Assembly: GCA_002708905.1 (NCBI GenBank)
Contig: PAPM01000011.1
Coordinates: 62,001 to 126,000, forward strand
Direction: 5' to 3'
DNA: 64,000 nucleotides
From: Pseudomonadales bacterium
GTDB taxonomy: Bacteria; Pseudomonadota; Gammaproteobacteria; Pseudomonadales; Ketobacteraceae
The position numbers and the translations under genes are program-made. This document shows positions 27,911-37,579 of the stretch, piece by piece. The notes under the pieces were generated by a model, which saw nothing but the letters and a program-made list of their open reading frames with translations, did no database searches and had not been told where the DNA came from. Positions within the stretch are counted from its first letter, which is position 1, and each line of letters opens with the position of its first letter.

Positions 27911-28447
27911 ATGATTTATCGTCTGGGTGACAAACAGGTGGAAATTCGCGGTGAAGACTACTTCGTCGCGCACAATGCCACCGTCATTGGCTCAGTGATT
28001 CTGGAGAACAATGCCAGTATCTGGTTCAACTGTGTGGTGCGGGGTGATAACGACCCCATCACCATTGGTGAAGGCACCAATATTCAGGACGGCTCTGTGT
28101 TGCATACGGACGCGGGTGTCCCTTTGACGATCGGCAAGGGCGTGACGGTGGGGCACAAAGTGATGCTGCATGGTTGCGAGATCGGTGATAACAGCTTGAT
28201 CGGCATTAACGCCGTGGTGCTGAACAATGCGAAAATCGGTAAGAACTGCATCATTGGCGCCAACGCACTGATCCCGGAAGGCAAGGTGATTCCGGATAAC
28301 AGCATGGTGCTGGGCTCACCCGGTAAAGTAGTGAAGGAGCTCACTGAGAAGCATGAGATGATTATCAGAATGAGCGCCCTGCATTACGTGGAAAATTTTA
28401 AACGTTACCAACGGGACTTTCAGATCGATGAGCGATTCCAGCAGTAA
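27911..28447 (+). CDS. Gamma carbonic anhydrase family protein (YrdA/PaaY-like)
   Basis: A 178-residue left-handed beta-helix protein built of hexapeptide repeats (for example [29 protein letters not shown]), with metal-site His in LHTD and in GHKVMLHGC. Members are carbonic-anhydrase-like or thioesterase-like, and most bacterial ones are not biochemically defined. The ATG at 27911 has GAGGAA four bases upstream; an upstream in-frame start overlaps the Nudix gene and is rejected. The DUF1289 gene follows. Confidence 0.92.
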   Translation: MIYRLGDKQVEIRGEDYFVAHNATVIGSVILENNASIWFNCVVRGDNDPITIGEGTNIQDGSVLHTDAGVPLTIGKGVTVGHKVMLHGCEIGDNSLIGINAVVLNNAKIGKNCIIGANALIPEGKVIPDNSMVLGSPGKVVKELTEKHEMIIRMSALHYVENFKRYQRDFQIDERFQQ

Positions 28448-28466
28448 GCCAAAACCGGAGATAGTC

Positions 28467-28628
28467 ATGTCCCCCTGCGTGGGAGTCTGTGCGTTGGACG
28501 ATGATGACGTCTGCATCGGTTGCCTGCGTTCCGGTCAGGAAATCACGCAGTGGGGCTACGTGGATAACGACGGCAAGCGGGCGATTTTGCGCAATGTCGA
28601 AGAGCGTTTGCGCCAAAGCAAATTCTAA
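28467..28628 (+). CDS. DUF1289 small cysteine-rich protein
   Basis: A 53-residue protein with the DUF1289 cysteine pattern SPCVGVCALDDDDVCIGCLR and the following EITQW. The four Cys suggest metal binding, and function is unknown. ATG at 28467 has GGAG seven bases upstream. An ATG at 28428 overlaps the carbonic anhydrase gene and would add 13 residues. It lies between the gamma carbonic anhydrase gene and purT in one direction. Confidence 0.85.
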   Translation: MSPCVGVCALDDDDVCIGCLRSGQEITQWGYVDNDGKRAILRNVEERLRQSKF

Positions 28629-28652
28629 TACCTCCCCTATAAAGGAAAGTCT

Positions 28653-29834
28653 ATGACGACCATTGGTACTCCTCTTTCGGACAGCGCTACCCGGGTGTTG
28701 ATGTGTGGGTGTGGTGAACTGGGTAAAGAAGTGGTGATCGAATTGCAACGCCTGGGTTGCGAAGTGATTGCAGTGGATCGCTATGAAAATGCTCCGGCGA
28801 TGCAGGTGGCTCACCGCAGCCATGTTATCTCCATGCTGGATGGCGCTGCATTGCGGGCTGTCATTGAGCTCGAGAAGCCTCATTACATCGTGCCGGAAAT
28901 CGAGGCCATCGCCACCGATACCCTGGTAGAGCTGGAGCAGGAAGGATTTACCGTGGTACCCACCGCCAGAGCAGCCCGGCTCACCATGAACCGGGAAGGC
29001 ATTCGCCGCCTGGCGGCCGAAGAGCTGGGCCTTAAAACCTCCCCCTATCGTTTCGCTGCCACCAAGGAAGAATACCTGGATGCCATAGCTGAGATTGGTT
29101 TGCCTTGTGTGGTGAAGCCCATCATGAGTTCCTCCGGTAAAGGTCAGAGCACATTAAAGACTGAGGCTGACGTGGAAGCCGCTTGGGATTATGCCCAGGA
29201 GGGCGGTCGTGCCGGTGCTGGCAAAGTAATCGTTGAAGGGTTCGTTGATTTTGATTTTGAAATCACGTTATTAACCGTGCGTCATGAAGGCGGCACCACG
29301 TTTTGTGATCCCATCGGTCACCGTCAGGAGGACGGGGATTACCGTGAGTCCTGGCAGCCACAACCCATGAGCGAAGCCGCGTTGCAAAAAGCCCGGCAAG
29401 TGGGTGCTGCCATCACGGAAGCACTGGGTGGAAGAGGCTTGTTTGGAGTAGAGCTGTTTATTAAGGGTGATGACGTGATCTTCAGTGAAGTTTCGCCTCG
29501 TCCCCATGATACGGGCATGGTGACACTGATTTCCCAGGACCTGTCTGAATTTGCCCTGCATGCGCGGGCTATTCTGGGGTTGCCGATTCCGGTGATACGT
29601 CAGTTTGGTCCGGCCGCTTCTGCAGTGATTCTGGTAACAGGGACATCCACCATCATGCGTTACGGTAATCTGACGGAAGCATTACGGGAACCCGATACCC
29701 AGCTGCGCCTGTTCGGCAAGCCGGAAATCAACGGCAGTCGTCGCCTGGGGGTGGCGCTGGCTTTATCCGAAGACGTCGAATCCGCTGTTGCCAAAGCCTG
29801 CCGGGTTGCAGGCAAGGTTGAGGTGAGTTTTTAA
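28653..29834 (+). CDS. purT: Formate-dependent phosphoribosylglycinamide formyltransferase
   Basis: PurT makes FGAR from GAR, formate and ATP, the folate-independent version of purine step three. That step feeds PurL, encoded in the same window. The 393-residue ATP-grasp protein starts with [19 protein letters not shown] and has the [11 protein letters not shown] segment. The ATP-grasp core contains [11 protein letters not shown] and [21 protein letters not shown] lies seven bases before the ATG. It follows the DUF1289 gene with a 24-base gap. Confidence 0.97.
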   Translation: MTTIGTPLSDSATRVLMCGCGELGKEVVIELQRLGCEVIAVDRYENAPAMQVAHRSHVISMLDGAALRAVIELEKPHYIVPEIEAIATDTLVELEQEGFTVVPTARAARLTMNREGIRRLAAEELGLKTSPYRFAATKEEYLDAIAEIGLPCVVKPIMSSSGKGQSTLKTEADVEAAWDYAQEGGRAGAGKVIVEGFVDFDFEITLLTVRHEGGTTFCDPIGHRQEDGDYRESWQPQPMSEAALQKARQVGAAITEALGGRGLFGVELFIKGDDVIFSEVSPRPHDTGMVTLISQDLSEFALHARAILGLPIPVIRQFGPAASAVILVTGTSTIMRYGNLTEALREPDTQLRLFGKPEINGSRRLGVALALSEDVESAVAKACRVAGKVEVSF

Positions 29835-29841
29835 GGCGGGC

Positions 29842-30879
29842 GTGGTTATGGTTCGCTCGTATTTTCTGCTGGGGATAGCGCTGCTATTGCTCGCGAGCTG
29901 TGGCAGCGACGAGCCGATTCCTGCGCGTATTCAGTCGCTCGCATCCGCAAGCGATGTGCCAACAGCGCCAACCGCCTCAGAGCTGGAGCTGATCTTCCTC
30001 GGCACCGGTGGCATTTACCTGCAAAGTGGTGATCAGGCCCTGCTGGCTGATCCGTTTTATTCCAACCCTCCCATCCTGGATTGGGTGCTGATGCGTGAAA
30101 CCCCGGTGCGTACTGATGTTATCGATCGGTATCTCCCGCCGTTGGAGCCGGTCAAGGCGATCCTGGTGGCCCACGCCCACCACGACCACGCCATGGATGT
30201 TCCCTATATCGCCGGCAAAACAGACCCGCAGGTGCCTGTGTTGGGCAGCACGACCCTGCGCAATACCTTGTTCACCGCAATTGAACCAGAACGACTGATA
30301 GCGCTGAATGCAAAAGCGGCTGGACCTGACAACGCGGGGGAGTGGGTGCCAGTGAATGAGTATATTCGTATTCTGCCGATCCTGTCCGGCCATGCCCCCC
30401 ATCTATTCGGTAAAGTGTTTAACAGTGATGTGGTGGAACAACCTTTGTCTTCCATGCCCAAAACCGTGATTGGCTGGGAGTCCGGGCAAGCGCTTAGTTA
30501 CGTCATCGATTTCCTGCAGGATGGTCAACCGCGTTTTCGGGTGTACTACCAAAGTTCGGCTGCCGATGCAGCGGATGGGTTGCCGCCATCCTGGTTGTTG
30601 CAGGACGGCAAGAAAGTGGATCTGGCTCTGTTGGGGGTAGCTAATCACCGCCGCCTGCAGCAATACCCCAGCGTATTGCTGCAGCACTTGCAACCAAGGC
30701 AGGTTGTGTTGTTGCATTGGGATGTGTTTTGGGATGAATATTCCCAGCAGCTGACCCGGCCGTTACCTGGGCTTGACCTTCCCGGTCTGGTGCAGAAAAT
30801 TGAGCAGGCGTTGCCACCCGGGGTGCCGGTCTACCTGCCTGGTCGTGGTGCCCGTTTACGACTTCAGGAGTCTCTATGA
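29842..30879 (+). CDS. Metallo-beta-lactamase-fold hydrolase, lipoprotein
   Basis: A 345-residue protein with a lipoprotein signal (LLASC, Cys about 19) and a metallo-beta-lactamase core. The metal motif HAHHDH is present, with further His residues downstream (SGHAPH and the late LLHWD). It is probably anchored in the periplasm and hydrolyses an ester or phosphodiester, substrate unknown. The start is GTG at 29842 with AAGG five bases before it; ATG at 29848 is the alternative. It overlaps the patatin-like gene by four bases (ATGA), so the two may act together on a lipid. Confidence 0.85.
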   Translation: MVMVRSYFLLGIALLLLASCGSDEPIPARIQSLASASDVPTAPTASELELIFLGTGGIYLQSGDQALLADPFYSNPPILDWVLMRETPVRTDVIDRYLPPLEPVKAILVAHAHHDHAMDVPYIAGKTDPQVPVLGSTTLRNTLFTAIEPERLIALNAKAAGPDNAGEWVPVNEYIRILPILSGHAPHLFGKVFNSDVVEQPLSSMPKTVIGWESGQALSYVIDFLQDGQPRFRVYYQSSAADAADGLPPSWLLQDGKKVDLALLGVANHRRLQQYPSVLLQHLQPRQVVLLHWDVFWDEYSQQLTRPLPGLDLPGLVQKIEQALPPGVPVYLPGRGARLRLQESL

Positions 30880-31859
30880 TTTCTCGCAATCCTCCCATGA
30901 AAATCGGTGTGGCGTTGGGTAGTGGCTCGGCACGGGGATGGGCCCATATCGGCGTACTTAAGCAGCTGCAGGCTATGGGCATTGAGCCCCATGTGGTGGT
31001 GGGCACCAGTATTGGTGCCTTGGTGGGTGGCTGTTATGCTGCGGGCAAACTGCAACAACTGGAAGACTGGGTGGTGGGCCTGGGTTGGCGCGATGTGGTG
31101 AGCTTGCTGGACGTGAAGTTCAGCGGTGGACTGATCGAGGGCCGCAAGGTGTTCCAGTTTTTTGATGAGCATATGCCCGATTTGACCTTTGAGCAGTTGC
31201 AGAAAACCTTTGCCGCGGTGGCAACGGATCTGGAGTCCGGGCGCGAAATCTGGTTGCAGCATGGCCACCTGGCAGAAGCCATTCGTTCCTCAATCTCCCT
31301 TCCGGGACTGTTTACACCCTACAAGACCCAGAATGGCCGCTTTCTGGTGGACGGTGGTTTGGTTAACCCGGTGCCGGTATCCCTGTGTCGTGCAATGGGG
31401 GCGGATCTGGTGATTGCCGTAAACCTGAACGCTGAAATCGTGGGTAAACACCTGCGTAATTCCCGCCGTCTCAGCGAGGAATTCCTCGAACAGGGGGAGC
31501 AGGAGCCAGTGGAGGAAACGCAAGATCACAAGGAGATTCGCAAAGCGGAATCGGATTTCTTCCAGAAGGTCTCTCAGTTGTTCAGCGATGGGCAAAGGGA
31601 TACCTCGGCGGCGTCGGACAGTTCGCCCGGTATGATGGAAGTGGTGGCCACCTCGCTGAACATCATGCAGGATCGCATTACCCGGAGCCGGATGGCGGGG
31701 GACCCTGCTGATTTAGTGATCACCCCACGTCTGGCCCACATCGGCCTGATGGAATTTTATCGCGCTGATGAGGCCATTGCCGAAGGTGAGAAGACCGTTC
31801 GCCTGGCGGAAAGGCAGTTGCAGAGCCTGTTGGGCGAAGATGTCAGGGTTTCCCAGTGA
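30876..31859 (+). CDS. Patatin-like phospholipase family protein (RssA-like)
   Basis: A 327-residue serine hydrolase of the patatin/NTE type. The oxyanion segment GSGSARGWAHIGVL, the nucleophile motif GTSIG and the catalytic Asp in VDGGLVNPVP form the Ser-Asp dyad. AGGAG lies five bases before the ATG at 30876, which overlaps the previous stop. No signal peptide is seen, so it acts in the cytoplasm, likely on lysophospholipids or acyl esters. A charged, Glu-rich insert lies around 205-225. Confidence 0.92.
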   Translation: MISRNPPMKIGVALGSGSARGWAHIGVLKQLQAMGIEPHVVVGTSIGALVGGCYAAGKLQQLEDWVVGLGWRDVVSLLDVKFSGGLIEGRKVFQFFDEHMPDLTFEQLQKTFAAVATDLESGREIWLQHGHLAEAIRSSISLPGLFTPYKTQNGRFLVDGGLVNPVPVSLCRAMGADLVIAVNLNAEIVGKHLRNSRRLSEEFLEQGEQEPVEETQDHKEIRKAESDFFQKVSQLFSDGQRDTSAASDSSPGMMEVVATSLNIMQDRITRSRMAGDPADLVITPRLAHIGLMEFYRADEAIAEGEKTVRLAERQLQSLLGEDVRVSQ

Positions 31860-31944
31860 GACTTGCTTCCCTTTTTTTCTGCAAATTTTTCTGCAAATTT
31901 CCCCAAAGGTTCAGGGTTTCAAAAAGACCGGGAGCTGAATGGGC

Positions 31945-31972
31945 TTTGCAATCCATGCAGTCGATCTATACT
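31945..31972 (+). promoter_or_regulatory. Candidate promoter of the FHA protein gene
   Basis: TTTGCA (31945-31950) and TATACT (31967-31972) are separated by 16 bases, about 64 bases before the FHA gene ATG. Just upstream is a small T-rich tandem repeat, TTTTTCTGCAAA twice near 31868-31900. Confidence 0.4.
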
Positions 31973-32035
31973 GTTGTTATTATTCATGGAGTTACTCACT
32001 TATAGCCAGCCCGTAGCAGGGGAGCCGCACAGGTT

Positions 32036-32887
32036 ATGTTAAAGCTGCAATTCAAGGATCAGCGTCAACCACCCATCTGGTTGGTGGAATCAGTGACCAC
32101 CATTGGCTCAGACCCGAAGAATCATATCGTCATTAAAGAGGATGGCGTGGAAGCTCAGCATGCAGAGATTCGAAAAGAGGGTGACGCGCTGTACTTGTCC
32201 GATCTGGGCAGTTATCAAGGCACAACAGTGAACGGCAGTAAGATCAAAGCCAATTTCCAGTTACGTTCCGGCGATGCCATCAAGCTGGCCGGCGTGGAGC
32301 TGTTGATTGTGGATCCTCAGCCCGGTGCCGAGAAAAAAGAACCTGTGGCGGCGCGTTCCGACTGGAGCATCATGGCGTTATCGGGTCCGCTTAAAGGTAA
32401 AAGCATTCCCATCCATGGTTCCATGGTCTTCGGCCGATCCAATACTTGCGATATCCAGATTAACGACGCTCACATGTCCCGTCGCCATGCCGAAATCAAT
32501 TTAAAGGGCGGCGTATTGCGGCTGGTGGATTTGCAGTCCTCCAACGGCACCTGCGTCAACGGCAAAACCATCGGTGAGCAGGTGTTGAAGCCGGGGGATA
32601 AAATCAGTTTTGATCACCTCACTTTCCTGGTGGCAGGTCCCTTGGGTGCGGGCGCCGCAGTGGAAGAAGAGGAAGAAGATGATGAAGCGACCGTGTTTCG
32701 GGCTGCGCCCATTCCGCGGGCGCCGACACCGCCTAAGCCCAGCTCACCTTCCATTCCCAAAACCACGCCTAACGTGGAGAGCTCGGTGTCCGCACCGCCT
32801 GCGAAAAGCAACACCACCATGATCATCGGCGGTGTCGTGCTGGTGATGGCGATTGCAGCCGGCGCTGTGCTTATGATGCTGCAGTGA
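32036..32887 (+). CDS. Membrane protein with two FHA domains
   Basis: A 283-residue protein with two forkhead-associated domains, at about 1-95 and 112-205. The second shows the full GRS...MSRRHAEI...SSNGTCVNG signature; the first has the weaker GSDPKNHIV and AQHAEI. FHA domains bind phosphothreonine. After an acidic run (EEEEEDDEATVF) and a Pro-rich linker comes a single C-terminal transmembrane helix (about 262-282), so the FHA part is cytosolic and tail-anchored. The acidic DEATVF run with its Thr could be a phospho-target, which is speculation. No Ser/Thr kinase is nearby. Its end overlaps the convergent transporter gene by 17 bases. Confidence 0.9.
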   Translation: MLKLQFKDQRQPPIWLVESVTTIGSDPKNHIVIKEDGVEAQHAEIRKEGDALYLSDLGSYQGTTVNGSKIKANFQLRSGDAIKLAGVELLIVDPQPGAEKKEPVAARSDWSIMALSGPLKGKSIPIHGSMVFGRSNTCDIQINDAHMSRRHAEINLKGGVLRLVDLQSSNGTCVNGKTIGEQVLKPGDKISFDHLTFLVAGPLGAGAAVEEEEEDDEATVFRAAPIPRAPTPPKPSSPSIPKTTPNVESSVSAPPAKSNTTMIIGGVVLVMAIAAGAVLMMLQ

Positions 32888-34160
32888 TGACTTTCTTCTT
32901 CGCGGGTTTCAGGTTGGTGACCCGCGCCGTTTTCACCAGGTTGTCTTTGATTTGAATGGTTTCAAACCGATAGTTCCCGATTGTGAAACACAGGTTGTGC
33001 TCTGGGATGGTTTCCAGGTGTTCCGTAATGAGCCCGTTGAGGGTCTTGGGACCCTTGGTGGGCAAATGCCATTTTAAGGCTTTGTTGATGTCGCGTATGG
33101 TGGCCAGCCCATCAATGATGAAGGAGCCGTCCTCCTGCGGATGGATATCCTGGCTGCTGGCGGCGTAATCGGTGGTGAACTCACCGACAATTTCTTCCAG
33201 AATGTCTTCCAGGGTGACAATACCCAGCACATCACCGTATTCATCCACCACAAACCCCATGCGGCGCTTCACTTTCTGGAAATTTACCAGTTGGACATGG
33301 AGTGGTGTGCCTTCAGGAACAAAATAGGGCTCCACGGCTTGCTGCATGATTTTGGCTTTGTTCAGGTCGTCGTCCATCAACAGGCGACTGATTTTGCGCA
33401 GGTGGAGCATACCCACAGGGGAATTCAGATCGGTTTTGTATACCGGCAGGCGAGTGTGCTGGGTGGACTGCAGGGCCTTTATGATGTCATCTGTCTCTTC
33501 ATCCAGGTCGATGCCCACCACTTCGTGTTTGGGAATCATGATGTCGTCAACTGTCACTTCTTCCAGGTCCAGAATGCTCAGCAGCATGCCTTTATGGCGG
33601 GTCGGCAGGATGGCGCCGGATTCGGTTACCACCGTGCGCAGTTCCTCTCGACTCAGGTGGTCGGAGCCGATCTCTTCCGCGCGGACACCCACCATGCGCA
33701 GGAGACCGTTGCTGATGGCGTTCACCAGCCAGACGAAGGGATAGAGGATCACCAGCAGTGGCCGAAGAATCAGGCTGGCAGGGAAAGCAATGGCTTCGGG
33801 CTTCAATGCTGCCAGTGTTTTCGGAGTGACCTCTGCAAAGACCAGAATCACCAGGGTGAGCACACCGGTGGCGATGGCAATGCCGCTGTCACCCCACAGA
33901 CGCATGGCAATGATGGTGGCGATAGAGGAGGCCAGGATATTAACGAAGTTGTTGCCGATCAGGATGACTCCGATCAGGCGGTCCGGTCGGCCCAGCAGGT
34001 TCTCCACGCGCATGGCCGCACGGTTCTTGCTTTTCACCATATGCCGCAGGCGGTAGCGGTTGAGGGACATCATCCCGGTTTCAGAGCTGGAGAAGAAAGC
34101 AGACATCATTATCAGGATGCCCAGAATGCCGAACAAGATGGATATGGGAATATCGTTCAA
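32871..34160 (-). CDS. HlyC/CorC family (CNNM) transporter
   Basis: A 429-residue protein with an N-terminal DUF21/CNNM membrane domain of three to four helices (about 5-190) and a CBS pair (about 205-330). A C-terminal CorC_HlyC domain follows. The first helix carries SAFFSSSETGMMSLNRYRLRH, the CNNM signature. This family takes part in Mg2+/Co2+ resistance or Mg2+ transport. The start appears to be TTG at 34160. It lies 12 bases after the CcsA-like gene in the same direction, so they may be co-transcribed. Confidence 0.92.
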   Translation of the reverse strand: MNDIPISILFGILGILIMMSAFFSSSETGMMSLNRYRLRHMVKSKNRAAMRVENLLGRPDRLIGVILIGNNFVNILASSIATIIAMRLWGDSGIAIATGVLTLVILVFAEVTPKTLAALKPEAIAFPASLILRPLLVILYPFVWLVNAISNGLLRMVGVRAEEIGSDHLSREELRTVVTESGAILPTRHKGMLLSILDLEEVTVDDIMIPKHEVVGIDLDEETDDIIKALQSTQHTRLPVYKTDLNSPVGMLHLRKISRLLMDDDLNKAKIMQQAVEPYFVPEGTPLHVQLVNFQKVKRRMGFVVDEYGDVLGIVTLEDILEEIVGEFTTDYAASSQDIHPQEDGSFIIDGLATIRDINKALKWHLPTKGPKTLNGLITEHLETIPEHNLCFTIGNYRFETIQIKDNLVKTARVTNLKPAKKKVITAAS

Positions 34161-34172
34161 GAGGGTTGCCTG

Positions 34173-34979
34173 TTACACGCGATCCAAAATGACTTCCAAT
34201 ACCACCTTGGAGCCGAAATAGCCCAGGGTCAGTAGCACGAAGCCGGTCATGGTCCATTTGACTGCCACCATGCCACGCCAACCCCACAGGTTGCGGCCAA
34301 ACAGCAATAGCCAAAGTACAGCCCATGCGCCTAATGCAAACACGGTTTTGTGCAGCAGGTGCTGGGCGAAGAAGTCACTCACAAAAATAAAGCCCGTGCC
34401 GATGGCCAGGGTCAGCAACACCATGCAGATAGAAATCAAATCAAACAGGGTGCTCTCCATGGTCTGGATCGGGGGGAGTAAAGTGAGGAGATCGTGCAGG
34501 TGTCGATGCTTTAATTGATAATTCTGTATCCACAGTAATATGGACTGCGACAGCGCCAGGGCCAGCACGCAATAGGCTGAGATGGACAGCAGGATGTGGG
34601 CGATGACACCGCTGTTCAGATGTGGGTTGGGCAATGCGTTATCGGTAAACAGCAGTGCTATGCAGAGCCCCACAATGGCCACCGGGTAGGCCGGCGCCAG
34701 CAGCGATTCGATATGGCGATAGTACGCCACGATGGTACCGGTCGCCGCCAGTACCAGGGAGAACAGAGCCGCCATGGTGGTTACACCCAGTTGTACACCG
34801 TCATCCTGGAACAACGCGTCATACAGGAACAAAAGGTGCAGTAAACCACCGGCCGTTGCCATACCCAGCAGCAGGGCACGGTTCACCTGAACATCGGTTT
34901 TGAGGCTTCTTATAATTAGTACGGTGGATATGCCGTAGCACAGACAAGCCATAATGCCTGCAATGATCGCCAAATTCAC
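34173..34979 (-). CDS. CcsA-like (YpjD) inner membrane protein
   Basis: A 268-residue protein with about eight transmembrane helices, belonging to the cytochrome c assembly (CcsA/CcmC-like) superfamily. In this family it sits near ffh, as here, as the YpjD-type protein. Heme handling is the family theme, but this subgroup has no firm role. The start is GTG at 34979 with AAGGAG in the leader. It diverges from ffh by about 120 bases. Confidence 0.88.
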   Translation of the reverse strand: MNLAIIAGIMACLCYGISTVLIIRSLKTDVQVNRALLLGMATAGGLLHLLFLYDALFQDDGVQLGVTTMAALFSLVLAATGTIVAYYRHIESLLAPAYPVAIVGLCIALLFTDNALPNPHLNSGVIAHILLSISAYCVLALALSQSILLWIQNYQLKHRHLHDLLTLLPPIQTMESTLFDLISICMVLLTLAIGTGFIFVSDFFAQHLLHKTVFALGAWAVLWLLLFGRNLWGWRGMVAVKWTMTGFVLLTLGYFGSKVVLEVILDRV

Positions 34980-35033
34980 GGCGTGCTGTAGCTCCTTACC
35001 CGTTTCGTTTAGGGGCTAAGTTTCTCACAAGGC

Positions 35034-35063
35034 TGTCAATAATGAAACTGGCTGCGTTATACT
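35034..35063 (+). promoter_or_regulatory. Candidate ffh promoter
   Basis: TGTCAA (35034-35039) and TATACT (35058-35063) with an 18-base spacer lie about 40 bases before the ffh ATG. Confidence 0.45.
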
Positions 35064-35101
35064 TGCCAGTTCAAGTTTTTAGCACGCGATGAAGACACAT
35101 T

Positions 35102-36490
35102 ATGTTTGATAACCTGACCGAACGACTCAGCAACAGCCTGCGCAGCGTCACCGGCAAAGCCCGGCTCACTGAGGACAATATAAAAGAAACCCTGCGCGAA
35201 GTCAGAATGGCCCTGCTGGAGGCGGATGTGGCGCTGCCGGTGGTCAAGGAATTCATCGACAAGGTTAAAGAGCGGGCCGTGGGGCAGGAGGTGATGAAAA
35301 GCCTGAGTCCTGGGCAGGTCTTCATCAAAATCGTGAATCAGGAGCTGGTGCACATGATGGGGGACGCCAATGACGCCCTCAAACTGAATGTGCAACCACC
35401 GGCCGTGGTACTGATGGCGGGTCTGCAGGGGGCAGGTAAAACCACCACCGTGGGCAAGCTGGCCAAATACCTGAAGGAACGGGAGAAAAAGAAGGTGCTG
35501 GTGACCAGTGCCGACGTCTATCGTCCTGCGGCGATCAAGCAGCTGGAAACCCTGTCCGGTGAGGTTGGGGCTTTGTTTGTTCCGTCCAGCACAGAAGAAA
35601 AGCCGGTGGACATCGCCAATCGTGCCATTGCCGAAGCCCGCAAACTGCATGCGGATGTGGTCATCATCGATACCGCCGGCCGTCTCGCCATCGACGAAGA
35701 CATGATGAACGAGATCAAGGCGCTGCATGCCGCCATCAGTCCGGTGGAAACCCTGTTTGTGGTGGATTCCATGACCGGTCAGGATGCCGCCAACACTGCC
35801 AAGGCCTTCAATGATGCGCTGCCGCTGACCGGTGTCGTGTTGACCAAGGCCGATGGTGACGCCCGCGGTGGTGCGGCGCTGTCGGTGCGTCATATCACCG
35901 GCAAACCCATCAAGTTTATTGGTGTCGGCGAGAAAACCGATGCCTTGGAGCCGTTCCATCCGGATCGTATTGCGTCCCGAATCCTGGGTATGGGTGACGT
36001 GCTCAGCCTGGTGGAAGAGGCTGAGCGCAAGCTGGACAAGGATAAGGCCGACAAGCTGGCCAAGAAGCTCAAGAAAGGTAAGGGCTTCGACCTGGAAGAT
36101 CTGCTGGAGCAGTTCCAGCAAATGAAAAAGCTGGGTGGCATGGCCGGTATGCTGGACAAGCTGCCGGGTATGGGCGGTATGGCACAGATGGCCCAGCAGG
36201 GTGGCGTGGCGGACAAAGAGCTGAAGAAGATGGAAGCCATCATCTATTCTATGACGCCCCATGAGCGTCGTTTCCCGGATGTGATCAACGGTTCCCGCAA
36301 GAAGCGTATCGCTGCCGGTTCCGGCACCCAGATCCCGGATATCAACCGGGTGCTGAAGCAGCATAAGCAGATGCAGAAAATGATGAAGAAACTGACCGGC
36401 AAGGGTGCCAAAAACATGATGCGGGGCATGAAAGGCATGATGGGCGGCGGTGGCTTCCCAGGCGGTGGCATGCCTCCGTTCAAAATGTAG
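35102..36490 (+). CDS. ffh: Signal recognition particle protein Ffh
   Basis: Ffh binds 4.5S RNA and signal sequences of nascent membrane proteins and docks with FtsY. The 462 residues contain the N domain and the G domain with GLQGAGKTTT (P-loop), DTAGRL and TKADGDARGG. A Met-rich M domain closes the protein, with the 4.5S RNA-binding segment SGTQIPDINRVLKQHKQM, followed by a Met- and Gly-rich tail. The ribosomal rpsP operon follows after 300 bases with its own promoter. Confidence 0.98.
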   Translation: MFDNLTERLSNSLRSVTGKARLTEDNIKETLREVRMALLEADVALPVVKEFIDKVKERAVGQEVMKSLSPGQVFIKIVNQELVHMMGDANDALKLNVQPPAVVLMAGLQGAGKTTTVGKLAKYLKEREKKKVLVTSADVYRPAAIKQLETLSGEVGALFVPSSTEEKPVDIANRAIAEARKLHADVVIIDTAGRLAIDEDMMNEIKALHAAISPVETLFVVDSMTGQDAANTAKAFNDALPLTGVVLTKADGDARGGAALSVRHITGKPIKFIGVGEKTDALEPFHPDRIASRILGMGDVLSLVEEAERKLDKDKADKLAKKLKKGKGFDLEDLLEQFQQMKKLGGMAGMLDKLPGMGGMAQMAQQGGVADKELKKMEAIIYSMTPHERRFPDVINGSRKKRIAAGSGTQIPDINRVLKQHKQMQKMMKKLTGKGAKNMMRGMKGMMGGGGFPGGGMPPFKM

Positions 36491-36790
36491 CAATAGCCTT
36501 GCAAATGGGCATTTGGAAGGGCCTTCAGCGGGGCTCTTCCGGCAGCCCTCAATGGCGACTGTAAAACCCTTTCAATTCCCGGAAAATTCCCGTAAAATCA
36601 CGCGCCTCCCATGTCCTGCTCACCCTCCTATTCCGGCAGTGGCATGGGCGAGAGTCGGTGGATTTAGCCCCTCCGGTCTCGAAAAGACGAAAGAATTCAG
36701 TAGGTTACTGGGCGCCAGAAGGCGGATTCAGCGGCCTGCTTTTACGTTATAAAACGCTGAACAGATTGATTGTAAGAAGGAAAACGATAC
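36491..36790. other. Intergenic region between ffh and rpsP
   Basis: Three hundred bases. An imperfect hairpin (GGAAGGGCC pairing with GGCTCTTCC, about 36511-36541) follows ffh without a T run. The rpsP promoter is at 36570-36598, leaving a leader of about 185 bases before rpsP. No gene is seen in it. Confidence 0.5.
36570..36598 (+). promoter_or_regulatory. Promoter of the rpsP-rimM-trmD-rplS operon
   Basis: TTTCAA (36570-36575) and TAAAAT (36593-36598) with a 17-base spacer. The same -35 hexamer and spacing occur at the guaB promoter. Confidence 0.55.
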
Positions 36791-37048
36791 ATGGTAACCA
36801 TTCGATTGACCCGTGGCGGCTCCAAAAAGCGTCCTTTCTACCACTTGGTTGTAACCGATAGCCGTAATGCCCGTGATGGCCGTTACATTGAGCGTGTAGG
36901 TTTCTTCAACCCTCTGGCTAAAGGTCAGGAAGAGCGCGTACGTCTGGATCTGGCCCGCATCGAACATTGGGTAGGTCTGGGCGCCCAGACTTCCGATCGC
37001 GTAGCCAAACTGGTTAAAGAAGCCAAGAAAGAAGCAGCTGCCGCGTAA
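36791..37048 (+). CDS. rpsP: 30S ribosomal protein S16
   Basis: S16 is an early-assembling protein of the small ribosomal subunit. The 85 residues begin [41 protein letters not shown], the family signature, and end in a Lys/Ala tail. AAGGA precedes the ATG. It is the first gene of the classical rpsP-rimM-trmD-rplS operon. Confidence 0.98.
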   Translation: MVTIRLTRGGSKKRPFYHLVVTDSRNARDGRYIERVGFFNPLAKGQEERVRLDLARIEHWVGLGAQTSDRVAKLVKEAKKEAAAA

Positions 37049-37060
37049 GCAGTGGTTGTG

Positions 37061-37579
37061 ATGTCCGATTGGGTGGTAGTGGGGAAGCTGCTTGGGCCTT
37101 ATGGCATCAAGGGCTGGATGAAACTCTACTCCCACACCGAGCCCATGGACAATATAAGTGAGTACAACCCTCTCTGGGTCCATCGGGAGGGTAACTGGCA
37201 GCCCATCAACGTTGAGCGTGTTCAGCGGCATGGAAAGGGGCTGGTGGCCAAGATCGAAGGTTGTGACAACCGCGAGCAGGTGCCGGCTTTCACTGGGTGT
37301 GAATTAGCAATCAGGCGTGAGCAGCTGCCAGATCTCCAGGATGACGACTATTACTGGTCTGACCTGGAGGGGTTAACGGTAAAAACTCTGGACGGTGACT
37401 GTCTTGGTAAAGTCAGTCACCTGTTCGAGACCGGCTCCAATGACGTGATGGTGGTCAAAGGAGACGTCGACAGTGTGGACCGCCAGGAGCGACTGATTCC
37501 CTATTTGTGGGAGGATGTGGTGCAAAAGGTGGATCTCACTCTGGGTGAAATCACGGTCGATTGGGACAAGGATTTCTAG
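37061..37579 (+). CDS. rimM: Ribosome maturation factor RimM
   Basis: RimM binds S19 and helps mature the 30S head. The protein of about 172 residues has the N-terminal [22 protein letters not shown] signature and a C-terminal PRC-barrel ([11 protein letters not shown]...[15 protein letters not shown]). The ATG at 37061 is used. GTG codons at 37052 and 37058 are in frame and cannot be excluded, because no strong ribosome site decides the start. It ends overlapping trmD (TAGTG). Confidence 0.95.
   Translation: MSDWVVVGKLLGPYGIKGWMKLYSHTEPMDNISEYNPLWVHREGNWQPINVERVQRHGKGLVAKIEGCDNREQVPAFTGCELAIRREQLPDLQDDDYYWSDLEGLTVKTLDGDCLGKVSHLFETGSNDVMVVKGDVDSVDRQERLIPYLWEDVVQKVDLTLGEITVDWDKDF

Noticed and set aside
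33141-34235. A 364-codon open frame on the + strand
   Set aside because: Antisense to the CNNM transporter gene; composition is typical of a reversed membrane-protein gene.
35057-36493. A 478-codon open frame on the - strand
   Set aside because: Antisense to the whole of ffh; His- and Leu-rich with no recognisable domain.
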